A stretch of DNA of 64,000 bases, taken from the NCBI RefSeq assembly GCF_024206495.1, contig NZ_JAMBPQ010000031.1:16705-80704 (forward strand), given 5' to 3'. The notes beneath the pieces were generated by a model. The model ran no database searches, was not told where the DNA came from, and saw only the letters and a list, made by a program, of their open reading frames with translations. This document shows, piece after piece, positions 16,205 through 24,544 of the stretch. The first letter of the stretch is position 1, and every line of letters begins with the position of its first letter. The stretch comes from Paraburkholderia sp. CNPSo 3272 (GTDB taxonomy: Bacteria > Pseudomonadota > Gammaproteobacteria > Burkholderiales > Burkholderiaceae). The position numbers and the translations under genes are program-made.

Positions 16205-16919
16205 GGTCTTGCTCCTTGCGTTGGGCGGCGCGCCGTGGCGGTGCGCGCGATGGGGATCGGTTTTGGGATTGGCTTGGGGAATCGGAACCGCTTTTCGGTG
16301 TGAGAGCGTCGAGCAACGATCGGCCTGCCGCGCGTGCGTCGAGCGCCGCATCGGGGTCGCCGCTCACGAGTGCGACGCCGATCGCGCCGTCGATCAGGAT
16401 CAGCCATTGCCGCGCGAGACGGGCGGCGATCCGGCGATCTGCGCCGACGCTCGCGACCCACGCCTCGCACTGTTCGCGCACGAAGTCGAGCAGGCGTTCC
16501 TTGTGTTCGCGCGCGACCACGCGCACCGGGTCGTCGGGTGACGCGATTTCTCCGGCGGCGTTGAGAAACGCGCAACCGTGAAAGCCCTCGGACGTGAACC
16601 ACTCGCGCAATACGTCGAACATGCCGGCAAGGCGTGCCTGCGGCGTGCGTCCGCGCGCGAGCGTACCGGCGACGAACCAGCGCATCCAGCGCTCGTCGCG
16701 CCGCGAAAGCGCAGCCGCGACTAATGCGTCCTTCGATTCGAAATACGTGTAGAAGCTCTTGCGCGCCGCCCCCGCCGCGCGAACGATCGCGTCGACGCCC
16801 GTTGCGTGAATGCCGCCCGCGTAGATCAGCGCCTCGGCGGCTTCGAGCAGGCGCTCGCGCGCATCGGCCTGCGGCGCGTCTGCGTTCGCTTCGGTGTTCG
16901 TTACGGCGGGCGGGCTCAT
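16197..16919 (-). CDS. TetR family transcriptional regulator
   Basis: The 240-residue protein has a TetR helix-turn-helix at about residues 20-70 (ARERLLEAAEALIYAGGIHATGVDAIVRAAGAARKSFYTYFESKDAL). The ligand-binding helical domain follows, and an Arg/Ser/Pro-rich tail ends the protein. ATG 16919 (MSPPAV) is chosen; further upstream codons would cross the operator at 16966-17011. It lies directly upstream of and overlaps the DUF1348 gene and probably represses both, with release by a ligand handled by that protein (inference). Confidence 0.85.
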   Translation of the reverse strand: MSPPAVTNTEANADAPQADARERLLEAAEALIYAGGIHATGVDAIVRAAGAARKSFYTYFESKDALVAAALSRRDERWMRWFVAGTLARGRTPQARLAGMFDVLREWFTSEGFHGCAFLNAAGEIASPDDPVRVVAREHKERLLDFVREQCEAWVASVGADRRIAARLARQWLILIDGAIGVALVSGDPDAALDARAAGRSLLDALTPKSGSDSPSQSQNRSPSRAPPRRAAQRKEQDHE

Positions 16920-16965
16920 GGCTAGTCTCGTTGGGCGCGATTGCGGCGGGATTGCGAAGGTCAGC

Positions 16966-17011
16966 GGGAGAATGATCGTTCTCCCAGTCCGCAATGTAGA
17001 ACGATCATTCT
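16966..17011. promoter_or_regulatory. Probable TetR operator pair
   Basis: AGAATGATCGTTCT (16969-16982) and AGAACGATCATTCT (16998-17011) are exact reverse complements of each other and each is nearly self-palindromic. They lie 50-92 bp upstream of the tetR start, a typical position for TetR autoregulation. Confidence 0.7.
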
Positions 17012-17017
17012 CCCAAG

Positions 17018-17992
17018 TCAAGACACTTTGCTGTCGCGCGCGCTGCGCTGCGCCCTAACGCGATCCCACAGCCCGCGTCCTGAGACCGCGAACACGGCGA
17101 CCACGACCAGGGTGAGGCCGAGCACGCGCGTGAGCGTAAGCGGCTCGCCGAGCAGCACCGTGGCCAGCGCCACGCTCGACACCGGCGCCACCGCGGTAAA
17201 GACTGCGGCCTCGCCGCCCGGCACGCGCGCCGCGCCCGCATACCAGAGCCAGAATCCGGCCACCGTCGGCACGAGCGCGTAATACGCCACGCCGAGCAAG
17301 GCGTTCAACTGCACGGTGTGAGCCGCGCCAAACCAGCCGGGCAGCGCGCACAAGCCCGCTACGACGAAGCCGATGCCCGTCATCGCGCTCGCCTGCGCAA
17401 GGGGCGGCCACGGTTGCGAAAGCCGTTTGTTCAGCAGGACGAACAGGCTTTCGCACACGACGGCGCCAAGGATCATCGCGTCGCCCGTGAGCGAGCGAGC
17501 GCCATCGCGATGCTCGCCGGGCGCGAGTGTGATCATCGCCACGCCGAGGCTCGCGATCGTCACCGAAACGAGCGTCCTTGCGCGCAGCCGCTCTCCGAGC
17601 ACCAGCGCCGCCGTCAACGCGCAGACCGCCGGTAGCGTGCCGAGGATGATGCCGGCATCGCTCGCCGAAGTACGCTGCGTGCCCGCGATCAGCAAGACCG
17701 TATAGCCGACGCTGCCGATCGCAGCCTGTGAGACGAGCAACAGCGCGTCGCGCAGGCCGGGACGCGGAAACGCCGTACCGGTCAGACGCATGAGCAGCAG
17801 AAAGACCGGCAACGCCATCCCGAAGCGCAGCGCGGTGGCCGGCAGCGGATCGAGCCCGGCGCCGATGGCCTTGCTCGCAATGACCGTGCTGCCCACGGTG
17901 AGCATGGCCGCCGTCAATTGCGCCTGCGCGACGGATCGGGGGGAGAGGGTCAAGCGCCGCGCGTTTTCGCGCGACGGCAATCGGTTCGACAT
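17018..17992 (-). CDS. EamA/DMT family transporter
   Basis: The 324-residue integral membrane protein has about ten hydrophobic segments in two repeats. Examples are ALRFGMALPVFLLLMRL, AGIILGTLPAVCALTAALVLGE and, in the second half, AAVFTAVAPVSSVALATVLLGEPLT, the EamA repeat signature. It probably exports metabolites or drugs across the inner membrane. It lies 67 bp downstream of the AraC regulator in the same direction, the usual regulator-exporter pairing. Confidence 0.85.
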   Translation of the reverse strand: MSNRLPSRENARRLTLSPRSVAQAQLTAAMLTVGSTVIASKAIGAGLDPLPATALRFGMALPVFLLLMRLTGTAFPRPGLRDALLLVSQAAIGSVGYTVLLIAGTQRTSASDAGIILGTLPAVCALTAALVLGERLRARTLVSVTIASLGVAMITLAPGEHRDGARSLTGDAMILGAVVCESLFVLLNKRLSQPWPPLAQASAMTGIGFVVAGLCALPGWFGAAHTVQLNALLGVAYYALVPTVAGFWLWYAGAARVPGGEAAVFTAVAPVSSVALATVLLGEPLTLTRVLGLTLVVVAVFAVSGRGLWDRVRAQRSARDSKVS

Positions 17993-18059
17993 GGAGCGCT
18001 CCTCGTGGTGATACGCCTGTATAGGCTCACCACGACGCGCCGTCTTGGATCGTTGTGCG

Positions 18060-18905
18060 TCAGCGGATGATGCGCGTGCGACTCATGCCGCGCGCAAGCC
18101 GGTAACGCCCCGGCGATACGCCGAACTGTCGCGCGAACGCGCGGTTCAAGTGGCTCTGGTCGCAAAAACCGGCGGCCAGCGCGGTCTGCGCCGGGGCATG
18201 ACCCGCCTTGAGCAGGCGCCGCGCGAGCGCCACGCGGCGATGCAGGATGTAGCCGTGCGGCGCGACACCGAACGCACGCAAAAAGCCGCGATGGAGCTGG
18301 AAGCGGCTCAGCCCCGCCGCCTGCGCGAGTTCGGCGAGTGAGAACGGTTGGGCCGGGTCGGTGTCGATCATGTCGCGCACGCGCGCGAGCGACGCCGGTG
18401 AGCACTGCGCGAGCACGCGCCGGTGGCCGAGCGCCTCGACGAGCCGCGTGATCACCTCGAGCGCGGCGGCGTCGAAGGCCATCTGCGAGAGGTCATGGCC
18501 TGGGTCGGTGACATGAGTGAAAGCCGCATCGAACAGCGCGCGCAAACGCGGCTCGCTGATCACCGGCGCGTGGAGCGCAAAAGTGGCGTCATCACCTTGC
18601 GTGATGTCGGCTTGCAGCGCGTCGACCCAGCGCGGCTCGAAATACAACATGCGCCACGTGCGTCCGGCGGCGTCGAGCGGGCGGCCGTCGTGCACCTCGC
18701 CCGGATTGACGAGGATGAGGTCGCCCGACACGGCCTCGACCTGGCCCGCATCGCTGAGCGAGACATGGCCGCCGCGATCGATCACGCCAATGCCGTACTG
18801 GTCGTGCGTGTGACGCCCGAACGCGCGCGCCGTGGCGGCCGTCATCGCGTCGACGTCGCGCACGAGCGTGGCGTGAAAACGCACGGCGTGGTTCGTGGCT
18901 GGCAT
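18060..18905 (-). CDS. AraC family transcriptional regulator
   Basis: The 281-residue protein has an N-terminal cupin-like sensing domain (HTHDQYGIGVIDRGGHVSLSDAGQ, NPGEVHDGRP). Two helix-turn-helix units make up the last 100 residues (FSLAELAQAAGLSRFQLHRGFLRAFGVAPHGYILHRRVALARRLL, then ALAAGFCDQSHLNRAFARQFGVSPGRYR). It likely controls the adjacent EamA transporter gene downstream. No operator was recognised. Confidence 0.88.
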   Translation of the reverse strand: MPATNHAVRFHATLVRDVDAMTAATARAFGRHTHDQYGIGVIDRGGHVSLSDAGQVEAVSGDLILVNPGEVHDGRPLDAAGRTWRMLYFEPRWVDALQADITQGDDATFALHAPVISEPRLRALFDAAFTHVTDPGHDLSQMAFDAAALEVITRLVEALGHRRVLAQCSPASLARVRDMIDTDPAQPFSLAELAQAAGLSRFQLHRGFLRAFGVAPHGYILHRRVALARRLLKAGHAPAQTALAAGFCDQSHLNRAFARQFGVSPGRYRLARGMSRTRIIR

Positions 18906-19106
18906 GGTCGGCTCTCCGCTCGTTCGGGCTCCAATCGGCGTATGAGACCCGAGTTTCGCGCGGCGCGCAATGTGCGCGTGACCTGGACAAAAAACTGCGC
19001 GGGTCGCCGCGATCCGGCCCCGCCGCGATATGCTTCGCGAACCGGATGGAAGAAACGCACGTCGCCAAACGTCATTACGGATGTCGACAAGTCAAAGGGA
19101 GATGAG

Positions 19107-19784
19107 ATGAAAGACCGGCCGCCGGTATCGCTTGCGCCTCTCGTTCGCGGTTCGCGCCGCGCCTTCTGCGTGGCGCTGTGCACAGCGAGTCTCGCCGCCT
19201 GCACGCCGCTGCGCGTGGTCACGCACAGCGTGAGCCGCACGGAAGCCGACGTGCCGGCGGGGCACTACGTGATGGATGCGCATCACTGGAGCGTCGTGTT
19301 CGACGTCGATCACTTCCACTACACGCGTTTCGTGATGCGCTTCGACCGCGCGCAGGCGACGCTCGACTGGCAGGCAGGCGGTCTCGAAGCGGCCTCGGTC
19401 GCCGCGACCATCGACGCCACCAGCCTCGACACCAACGTCGGCGCGCTCGACACCATGGTCAAAGGATCGCAGATGCTCGATGTGCAGCGCTATGCGCAGA
19501 TCCGCTTCACGAGCACACACTTCGAGCGCACGGGCGAGGGGCGCGGCACGCTCACGGGCAATCTCACGATCCGCGGCGTGACGCAACCGGTGACGCTCGA
19601 CGTCACCTTGAACGGCTACGCGCCGAATCCGCTCACGAAGCAGCCTACGTTAGGCTTCACCGCATCGGGCCATTTCAAGCGCTCGGCGTTCGGCTTGACG
19701 AGCTGGTATCCCGCCGTGGGCGACGAGATCGACGTGCGCATCGAGGCCGAATTCGAGCAGCCGGTTCCGGGCGCAGCGCCGTAA
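19107..19784 (+). CDS. YceI family lipoprotein
   Basis: The ATG at 19107 follows AAAGGGAGATGAG. The signal ends with lipobox LAAC, so this 225-residue protein is probably lipid-anchored. The YceI/polyisoprenoid-binding lipocalin-like fold is shown by GHYVMDAHHWSVVFDVDHFHYTRF, ATIDATSLDTN, MLDVQRYAQIRFTST, GNLTIRGVTQPVTLDV and FKRSAFGLTSWYPAVGDEIDVRIEAEF. Family members bind isoprenoid lipids in the periplasm. The isoprenoid/hopanoid genes lie 20 kb away, so a link is only speculative. Confidence 0.88.
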   Translation: MKDRPPVSLAPLVRGSRRAFCVALCTASLAACTPLRVVTHSVSRTEADVPAGHYVMDAHHWSVVFDVDHFHYTRFVMRFDRAQATLDWQAGGLEAASVAATIDATSLDTNVGALDTMVKGSQMLDVQRYAQIRFTSTHFERTGEGRGTLTGNLTIRGVTQPVTLDVTLNGYAPNPLTKQPTLGFTASGHFKRSAFGLTSWYPAVGDEIDVRIEAEFEQPVPGAAP

Positions 19785-19808
19785 CAGCCTCTTCAAATCA
19801 ATGCGCGT

Positions 19809-20840
19809 TCAGGCCGTGGTCCAGTCGAGAATCACCTTGCCGCTCTCGCCCGAGAGCATGGCCGCGAAGCCCTTCTCGTAGTCGTCCACGTTGAAGCGGT
19901 GCGTGATGATGGGTGAGAGATCGAGCCCGCTCTGCAGCATCGCGACCATCTTGTACCAGGTCTCGAACATCTCGCGACCGTAAATGCCCTTGATTTCCAG
20001 CCCCTTGAAGATGACCTGGTTCCAGTCGATGGCGGTTTGCGCGGGCGGAATGCCGAGGAGCGCCACCTTGCCGCCGTGGTTCATCGACTCGAGCAGCGCC
20101 GTAAACGCGCTCGGCACGCCCGACATTTCGAGGCCCACGTCGAAGCCTTCCGTCATGTGCAGTTCGTTCATCACGTCGCGCAGCGACTCGCGGGAAACGT
20201 TCACGGCTCGGGTCGCGCCCATCCTGCGCGCAAGCTCGAGCCGGTAGTCGTTGACGTCCGTGATGACGACGTTGCGCGCCCCCACGTGCTTCGCGATCGC
20301 CACGGCCATGATGCCGATCGGCCCCGCGCCTGTAATCAGCACGTCCTCGCCCACGAGGTTGAACGAAAGCGCCGTGTGCGTAGCATTGCCGAACGGATCG
20401 AAGATCGCGGCGAGATCGTCGGAGATCTCGGGCGGAATCTTGAACGCGTTGAAGGCCGGAATCACGAGGTATTCGGCGAACGCGCCTTCGCGGTTCACGC
20501 CGACGCCCGTGGTATTGCGGCATAGGTGACGCCGCCCCGCGCGGCAATTGCGGCAAAAGCCGCAGGTGATATGCCCTTCGCCCGACACGCGATCGCCAAT
20601 CTGGAAGCCGCGCACCTCCTGGCCCATTTCGACGATCTCGCCCACGTATTCGTGGCCCACGTGCATCGGTACCGGAATGGTCTTCTGCGCCCAGTCGTCC
20701 CATTTCCAGATGTGGATGTCCGTGCCGCAAATCGCGGTCTTGCGGATCTTGATCATCACATCGTTGTGGCCGACTTCGGGCTTCTTCACGCGCGTGAGCG
20801 TGAGTCCGGGCGCGCGTTCGAGTTTGGCGAGTGCCTTCAT
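19809..20840 (-). CDS. tdh: L-threonine 3-dehydrogenase
   Basis: The 343-residue zinc alcohol dehydrogenase family enzyme oxidises L-threonine to 2-amino-3-ketobutyrate with NAD+. Catalytic zinc ligands C38, H63 and E64 and structural zinc ligands C93, C96, C99 and C107 are at the positions known in E. coli Tdh. The NAD-binding segment GAGPIGIMAVAIAKHVGARNVVITD is intact. It lies 17 bp downstream of kbl, forming the threonine-to-glycine operon, as found near the chromosome 2 origin in Burkholderia. Confidence 0.96.
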   Translation of the reverse strand: MKALAKLERAPGLTLTRVKKPEVGHNDVMIKIRKTAICGTDIHIWKWDDWAQKTIPVPMHVGHEYVGEIVEMGQEVRGFQIGDRVSGEGHITCGFCRNCRAGRRHLCRNTTGVGVNREGAFAEYLVIPAFNAFKIPPEISDDLAAIFDPFGNATHTALSFNLVGEDVLITGAGPIGIMAVAIAKHVGARNVVITDVNDYRLELARRMGATRAVNVSRESLRDVMNELHMTEGFDVGLEMSGVPSAFTALLESMNHGGKVALLGIPPAQTAIDWNQVIFKGLEIKGIYGREMFETWYKMVAMLQSGLDLSPIITHRFNVDDYEKGFAAMLSGESGKVILDWTTA

Positions 20841-20857
20841 TTGATTCGCAATCCTTG

Positions 20858-22057
20858 TTAAATCACGCCGAGCTGCTTGCCGACCCGCCCAAACGCCTCG
20901 ACGGCGCGACCGATCTGCGCGGACGTGTGCGCGGCGCTCATCTGCGTGCGAATGCGCGCGCGGCCCTTGGGCACGACGGGATACGAAAAGCCGATGACGT
21001 AGACGCCCTCGTGCAGGAGCGCATCTGCCATTTTCGAGGCGACCTGGGCATCGCCGAGCATCACCGGAATGATCGGGTGCTCGCCGGGCACGAGCGTGAA
21101 GCCGAGCGCGCTCATTTCGCGACGGAACTGCGCGCCGTTCTCTCGCACCTGGCGGCGCAGTTGTGCGCCTTCGTCGCTCGCAATCAATTCGAGCACCGCA
21201 AGCGTCGCGGCCGCGATGCTCGGCGTGAGCGTGTTGGAGAAAAGATAGGGGCGCGAGCGCTGGCGCAGCAGGTCGACGACTTCCTGCTTCGCAGCGATAT
21301 AGCCGCCCGACGCGCCGCCCAGCGCCTTGCCCAGGGTGCCGGTAATGATGTCCACGCGCTGCAGGACGCCACAGTGCTCGGGCGTGCCGCGCCCATGCTC
21401 GCCGATGAAGCCCACCGCGTGCGAGTCGTCGGCCATCACGAGCGCGTCGTAGCGGTCCGCGAGATCGCAGATACCCTTGAGGTCGGCAATGATGCCGTCC
21501 ATCGAGAACACGCCGTCGGTGGCGATGAGCTTGTAGCGCGCGCCGGCTTCGTCGGCTTCTTTCAGCTTTGCTTCGAGGTCCGCAAGATCGTTGTTCCGGT
21601 AGCGATAGCGGCGCGCCTTCGAAAGGCGCACGCCGTCGATGATGCTCGCGTGGTTGAGCTCGTCGCTGATGATGGCGTCTTCTTCGCCGAGCAGCGTTTC
21701 GAAGAGGCCGCCGTTCGCGTCGAAGCAACTGGAATAGAGAATGCAGTCTTCGGTCTGCAAGAACGTGGCGAGCGCGCTTTCGAGCTGCTTGTGCACGGTT
21801 TGCGTGCCGCAGATGAACCGCACCGACGCCATGCCGAAGCCATCGCGCTCGAGGCCGTCTTTCGCGGCGGCGATGAGCCGCGCGTCATTGGCGAGGCCGA
21901 GGTAGTTGTTCGCGCAGAAGTTGAGCACGTCGCTGCCGTCTGCGAGCCGGATGTCGGCCGACTGCGGCGTGGCGATCACGCGCTCGTTCTTGTAGAAGCC
22001 ATCGGCGCGAATCTGGTCGAGCGTCGCGCGCAAGTGGTCGAGATACGGGGTACGCAT
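20858..22057 (-). CDS. kbl: 2-amino-3-ketobutyrate CoA ligase (glycine C-acetyltransferase)
   Basis: The 399-residue PLP enzyme cleaves 2-amino-3-ketobutyrate with CoA into glycine and acetyl-CoA. It carries VMADDSHAVGFIG and the PLP-lysine motif TGTLGKALGGASGG with K244, and NFCANNYLGL near the N-terminus. It is the first gene of kbl-tdh; the 163-bp upstream region is shared with the divergent XRE-cupin regulator and holds palindromes at 22172-22196. Confidence 0.96.
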   Translation of the reverse strand: MRTPYLDHLRATLDQIRADGFYKNERVIATPQSADIRLADGSDVLNFCANNYLGLANDARLIAAAKDGLERDGFGMASVRFICGTQTVHKQLESALATFLQTEDCILYSSCFDANGGLFETLLGEEDAIISDELNHASIIDGVRLSKARRYRYRNNDLADLEAKLKEADEAGARYKLIATDGVFSMDGIIADLKGICDLADRYDALVMADDSHAVGFIGEHGRGTPEHCGVLQRVDIITGTLGKALGGASGGYIAAKQEVVDLLRQRSRPYLFSNTLTPSIAAATLAVLELIASDEGAQLRRQVRENGAQFRREMSALGFTLVPGEHPIIPVMLGDAQVASKMADALLHEGVYVIGFSYPVVPKGRARIRTQMSAAHTSAQIGRAVEAFGRVGKQLGVI

Positions 22058-22171
22058 GAATCGTGCTCCTCACATCGCTGCGGCCTGCCGCAGTTTTGCT
22101 GCGACAGGCCTGCGGTTTGTCTGCAGTTTGCTATAGTCGCCGTCAGCCGCTGGCGAAAATTTCCTTTATTT

Positions 22172-22196
22172 CGAACCTAAGTTCGATATGTCGAAC
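22172..22196. promoter_or_regulatory. Overlapping palindromes between kbl and XRE regulator
   Basis: CGAACCTAAGTTCG (22172-22185) and TTCGATATGTCGAA (22183-22196) are two overlapping inverted repeats with TTCGA-type arms. They lie between the divergent kbl-tdh operon and the regulator, 25-49 bp before the regulator start, and are a likely operator. Confidence 0.55.
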
Positions 22197-22220
22197 GCAC
22201 TCTAATCGATGAGGCCGTGA

Positions 22221-22883
22221 ATGGCAAGCACCCGCAAACCGCGCACCGCCCCGGCAGGCACCGTTATTGACGCACCGGCGTCGGCCGTATCCGCGGCGAC
22301 CAACATACCGCCTGCTTCCGCCATACCGGCCATCGCGCCGCCGCGCGTGGGCGAGCAGATCCAGCGGCTGCGCACCGAGCGCAAGATGACACTCGACGAC
22401 CTTTCGCGCGCCGCGGGCGTCTCAAAATCCATGCTATCGGAAATCGAGCGCGACAAGGCGAACCCGACCATTGCCGTGGCATGGCGGCTCACGAACGCGC
22501 TGGGCGTCAAACTCGATTCGCTGTTCGCCGCCCCTAAGGCGCCCGAAGCGATCGCGGTGGCCGGGCCGCACGACATCCCGACGCTGCACGGCCACGACGC
22601 GGGTTACCAGTTGCGCGTGTGGGGACCCATTGAGCTTGCCGGCCACTTCGAATGGTATGAGCTGACGCTCAAGCCCGGCGGGGCGCTGGTTTCGGCCGCG
22701 CACGAACCCGGGACGCGCGAGCATCTCACGGTGCTGCAGGGAAGCATCGAGGTCGAGGCGGCCGGCGCGACGCAGCGCCTGAAGGCCGCGGACACGGCGC
22801 GCTACATCGCCGATCAGGCGCATGCGATCCGCAACGCCGGCAAGGGCGAGGCGCGCGCGCTGCTGGTGGTGATCCACGGCTGA
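22221..22883 (+). CDS. XRE family regulator with C-terminal cupin domain
   Basis: The 220-residue protein has an Ala/Pro-rich N-terminal 45 residues. An XRE helix-turn-helix follows (MTLDDLSRAAGVSKSMLSEIERDKANPTIAVAWRLTNALGV, about 57-97), then a cupin (about 130-218; LTVLQGSIEVEAAGATQRLKAADTARYIAD). This architecture is typical of regulators of amino-acid and amine catabolism. Divergent from kbl-tdh, it probably controls that operon in response to a threonine-related ligand (inference). Confidence 0.85.
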   Translation: MASTRKPRTAPAGTVIDAPASAVSAATNIPPASAIPAIAPPRVGEQIQRLRTERKMTLDDLSRAAGVSKSMLSEIERDKANPTIAVAWRLTNALGVKLDSLFAAPKAPEAIAVAGPHDIPTLHGHDAGYQLRVWGPIELAGHFEWYELTLKPGGALVSAAHEPGTREHLTVLQGSIEVEAAGATQRLKAADTARYIADQAHAIRNAGKGEARALLVVIHG

Positions 22884-22942
22884 CGGCCCGCCTCACCACT
22901 GGGCCCAAGCCGAACTGACGAGGCTGCGCGATCGGTCCGACT

Positions 22943-22960
22943 ACTGTATATTTATACAGT
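22943..22960. promoter_or_regulatory. LexA (SOS) box
   Basis: ACTGTATATTTATACAGT contains CTGT-N8-ACAG with an AT-only core, almost the ideal E. coli-type LexA operator. It ends 22 bp before the ATG of the 135-residue gene at 22983, where bound LexA would block transcription. Confidence 0.75.
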
Positions 22961-22982
22961 GAAAGTCCGACTGGAGCCGTCG

Positions 22983-23390
22983 ATGTCCCTCCCAACCGAA
23001 CTACCGCGTGAGCCCGCTCTGGCGGCCTTGCGCTTTCAGGCCGCCGCACGCGACCTCGAACACATCGTTCGCAACATCGCGCAGCGTTATATCGCGCGGC
23101 AGGTGCCGCTAACGTGGCGCCTGCTGCACGCCATCGAGGCCGAAGCTCTCGCGGATCTCGGCTTCGCCAGCCGTCACGACGCCCTCATGCTCGGCCTCTT
23201 TCAGCGGCCGGGCGACCTCGCCTGGCCGGAAACGGACGAGAACGTCGACTTCGGACACTCCAACGCGTTGCCGGCCGTATTTGCATTCGCCGTGTCGGCC
23301 TACGAACGCGCCGCGCAGGGCGCGGAAGAATCGCACCGGCTGGCAAGACGCCACGACGCGGTGCGGCGTGCGAGGGCTTGGGGTGGCTGA
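22983..23390 (+). CDS. Hypothetical protein, probably SOS-regulated
   Basis: This 135-residue protein is not recognised. It is predicted mainly helical and soluble (EPALAALRFQAAARDLEHIVRNIAQRYIARQVPLTWRLLHAIEAEALADLGF). ATG 22983 has CTGGAG 6 nt upstream; a GTG at 22959 falls inside the LexA box and is rejected. The LexA box implies induction after DNA damage or replication stress. Its position next to a recombinase-like gene and the origin suggests a replicon-linked role, but no domain supports a particular one. Confidence 0.65.
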   Translation: MSLPTELPREPALAALRFQAAARDLEHIVRNIAQRYIARQVPLTWRLLHAIEAEALADLGFASRHDALMLGLFQRPGDLAWPETDENVDFGHSNALPAVFAFAVSAYERAAQGAEESHRLARRHDAVRRARAWGG

Positions 23391-23486
23391 TCCCAGGCTG
23401 GCGAGGCAGCGCACGCAACAATAGCGGCAGCCAGGGTACTGCTATCGCTATAATGACCGCGTAACGCAACTAACGGAATGATAGAG

Positions 23487-24479
23487 ATGGCGTCTTCCAC
23501 TTCCTCACGCGACCTTTTCGACCAGCAACGCCAGGACTGGCAGTGCGATCCCGTCGCCGCGTTCGACGCCTGGCTCGCCTCACAGGACTTGCGTCGTTCC
23601 TCTGCCGAGGTCTATCGCGTGCAATGGGGACGCTTTCTCGAATGGCTCGCGCTCAGGCGCAAGACGATCGCGACCGTGGATACGGGCACGATCGCCGAAT
23701 TCGTTGCGAGCCTCGACGTGAAGAAGCCGCAAAGGCTTCGCTACCTGCGCCTCATCGAGCGCGTGCTCGATCACGTGCGCGAAATCGAACTCGCCTCCAC
23801 GAATCCGGCGCGCTTCATCGCCCAGGACGGCGAAGCCGCATGGCGCAATGCGCGCGAAAACGAGCCGACCAGCTTCCTCGCGCCCGCCGAGCGTGCCGCG
23901 ATCATCGGTCAGTTGTTCTCGCCGCTCGTCGAGCCGTCGGCAGCGAAACGATGGCGCGAACGCCGCGACCGGGCGCTCGTCGCCATCTTCCTGGGCGGCG
24001 GATTGAAAACGGGAGACGCCATCGCGCTCACGCTCGATTGCGTGGCGATCGGCTCGGAGTGGGTCACTATCGAAGCGGCCAACCCGGCGTTTACGCGCGT
24101 CACGCGACTGACGCCATTTGCCGTCGACGTGCTCGGCGCCTGGCTAGAAGCGCGCCGCCTGGCCGGATTGCCCGGGCAGCTGGTGTTTCCGGGCTCGCCG
24201 TCGGGACGCCCGATGCATAAGGCCACGGTGCTGCGCGCCATCGACGCATTGATGGAAGCAGCCGGCGTGGCAGAAACGCGCGCCGAGCGCGCGAGTCCAC
24301 AGACCTTGCGCAACACGTTCGCGGCGGACCTGTTCGAGCGCGGCGTGGATACCGATCAGGTAGGGCAGTGGCTCGGTTTCCTGCAGCCAATCTCCGCGGG
24401 GCGGCTCCATCGCGCATGGAAAACGTGGGCGGAACGCGAGGCGTCCCCACACGTATCTACGCAAGCGGACGAGGCGTGA
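23487..24479 (+). CDS. Tyrosine-recombinase-fold protein lacking catalytic residues
   Basis: The 330-residue protein has the integrase layout: a SAM-like core-binding domain (about 15-110; FDAWLASQDLRRSSAEVYRVQWGRFLEWLALRR) and a catalytic-domain fold. Compared with XerD motifs, the first Arg is Lys (GGGLKTGDAIAL), the HxxR box reads SPQTLRNTFA (His lost, Arg kept), the LGH His is Phe (LGFLQPISAGRLHRAW) and there is no Tyr in the last 45 residues. It is therefore probably a DNA-binding protein, not an active recombinase. ATG 23478 is also possible; 23487 has better RBS spacing. It is convergent with the KfrA-like gene. Confidence 0.75.
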   Translation: MASSTSSRDLFDQQRQDWQCDPVAAFDAWLASQDLRRSSAEVYRVQWGRFLEWLALRRKTIATVDTGTIAEFVASLDVKKPQRLRYLRLIERVLDHVREIELASTNPARFIAQDGEAAWRNARENEPTSFLAPAERAAIIGQLFSPLVEPSAAKRWRERRDRALVAIFLGGGLKTGDAIALTLDCVAIGSEWVTIEAANPAFTRVTRLTPFAVDVLGAWLEARRLAGLPGQLVFPGSPSGRPMHKATVLRAIDALMEAAGVAETRAERASPQTLRNTFAADLFERGVDTDQVGQWLGFLQPISAGRLHRAWKTWAEREASPHVSTQADEA

Positions 24480-24527
24480 AACGCCGCACCGGCTGGCGAT
24501 TGGGCGGTTGAAAGGCGCCTGCGCGCC

Positions 24528-24544
24528 TCCCGTAAAAGCTCACG
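24528..24544 (-). repeat. Dispersed RepA-type 17-mer between convergent genes
   Basis: On the minus strand this reads CGTGAGCTTTTACGGGA; the same C at position 1 occurs in the array copy at 26233. It directly abuts the stop codon of the KfrA-like gene (24545). Confidence 0.6.
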
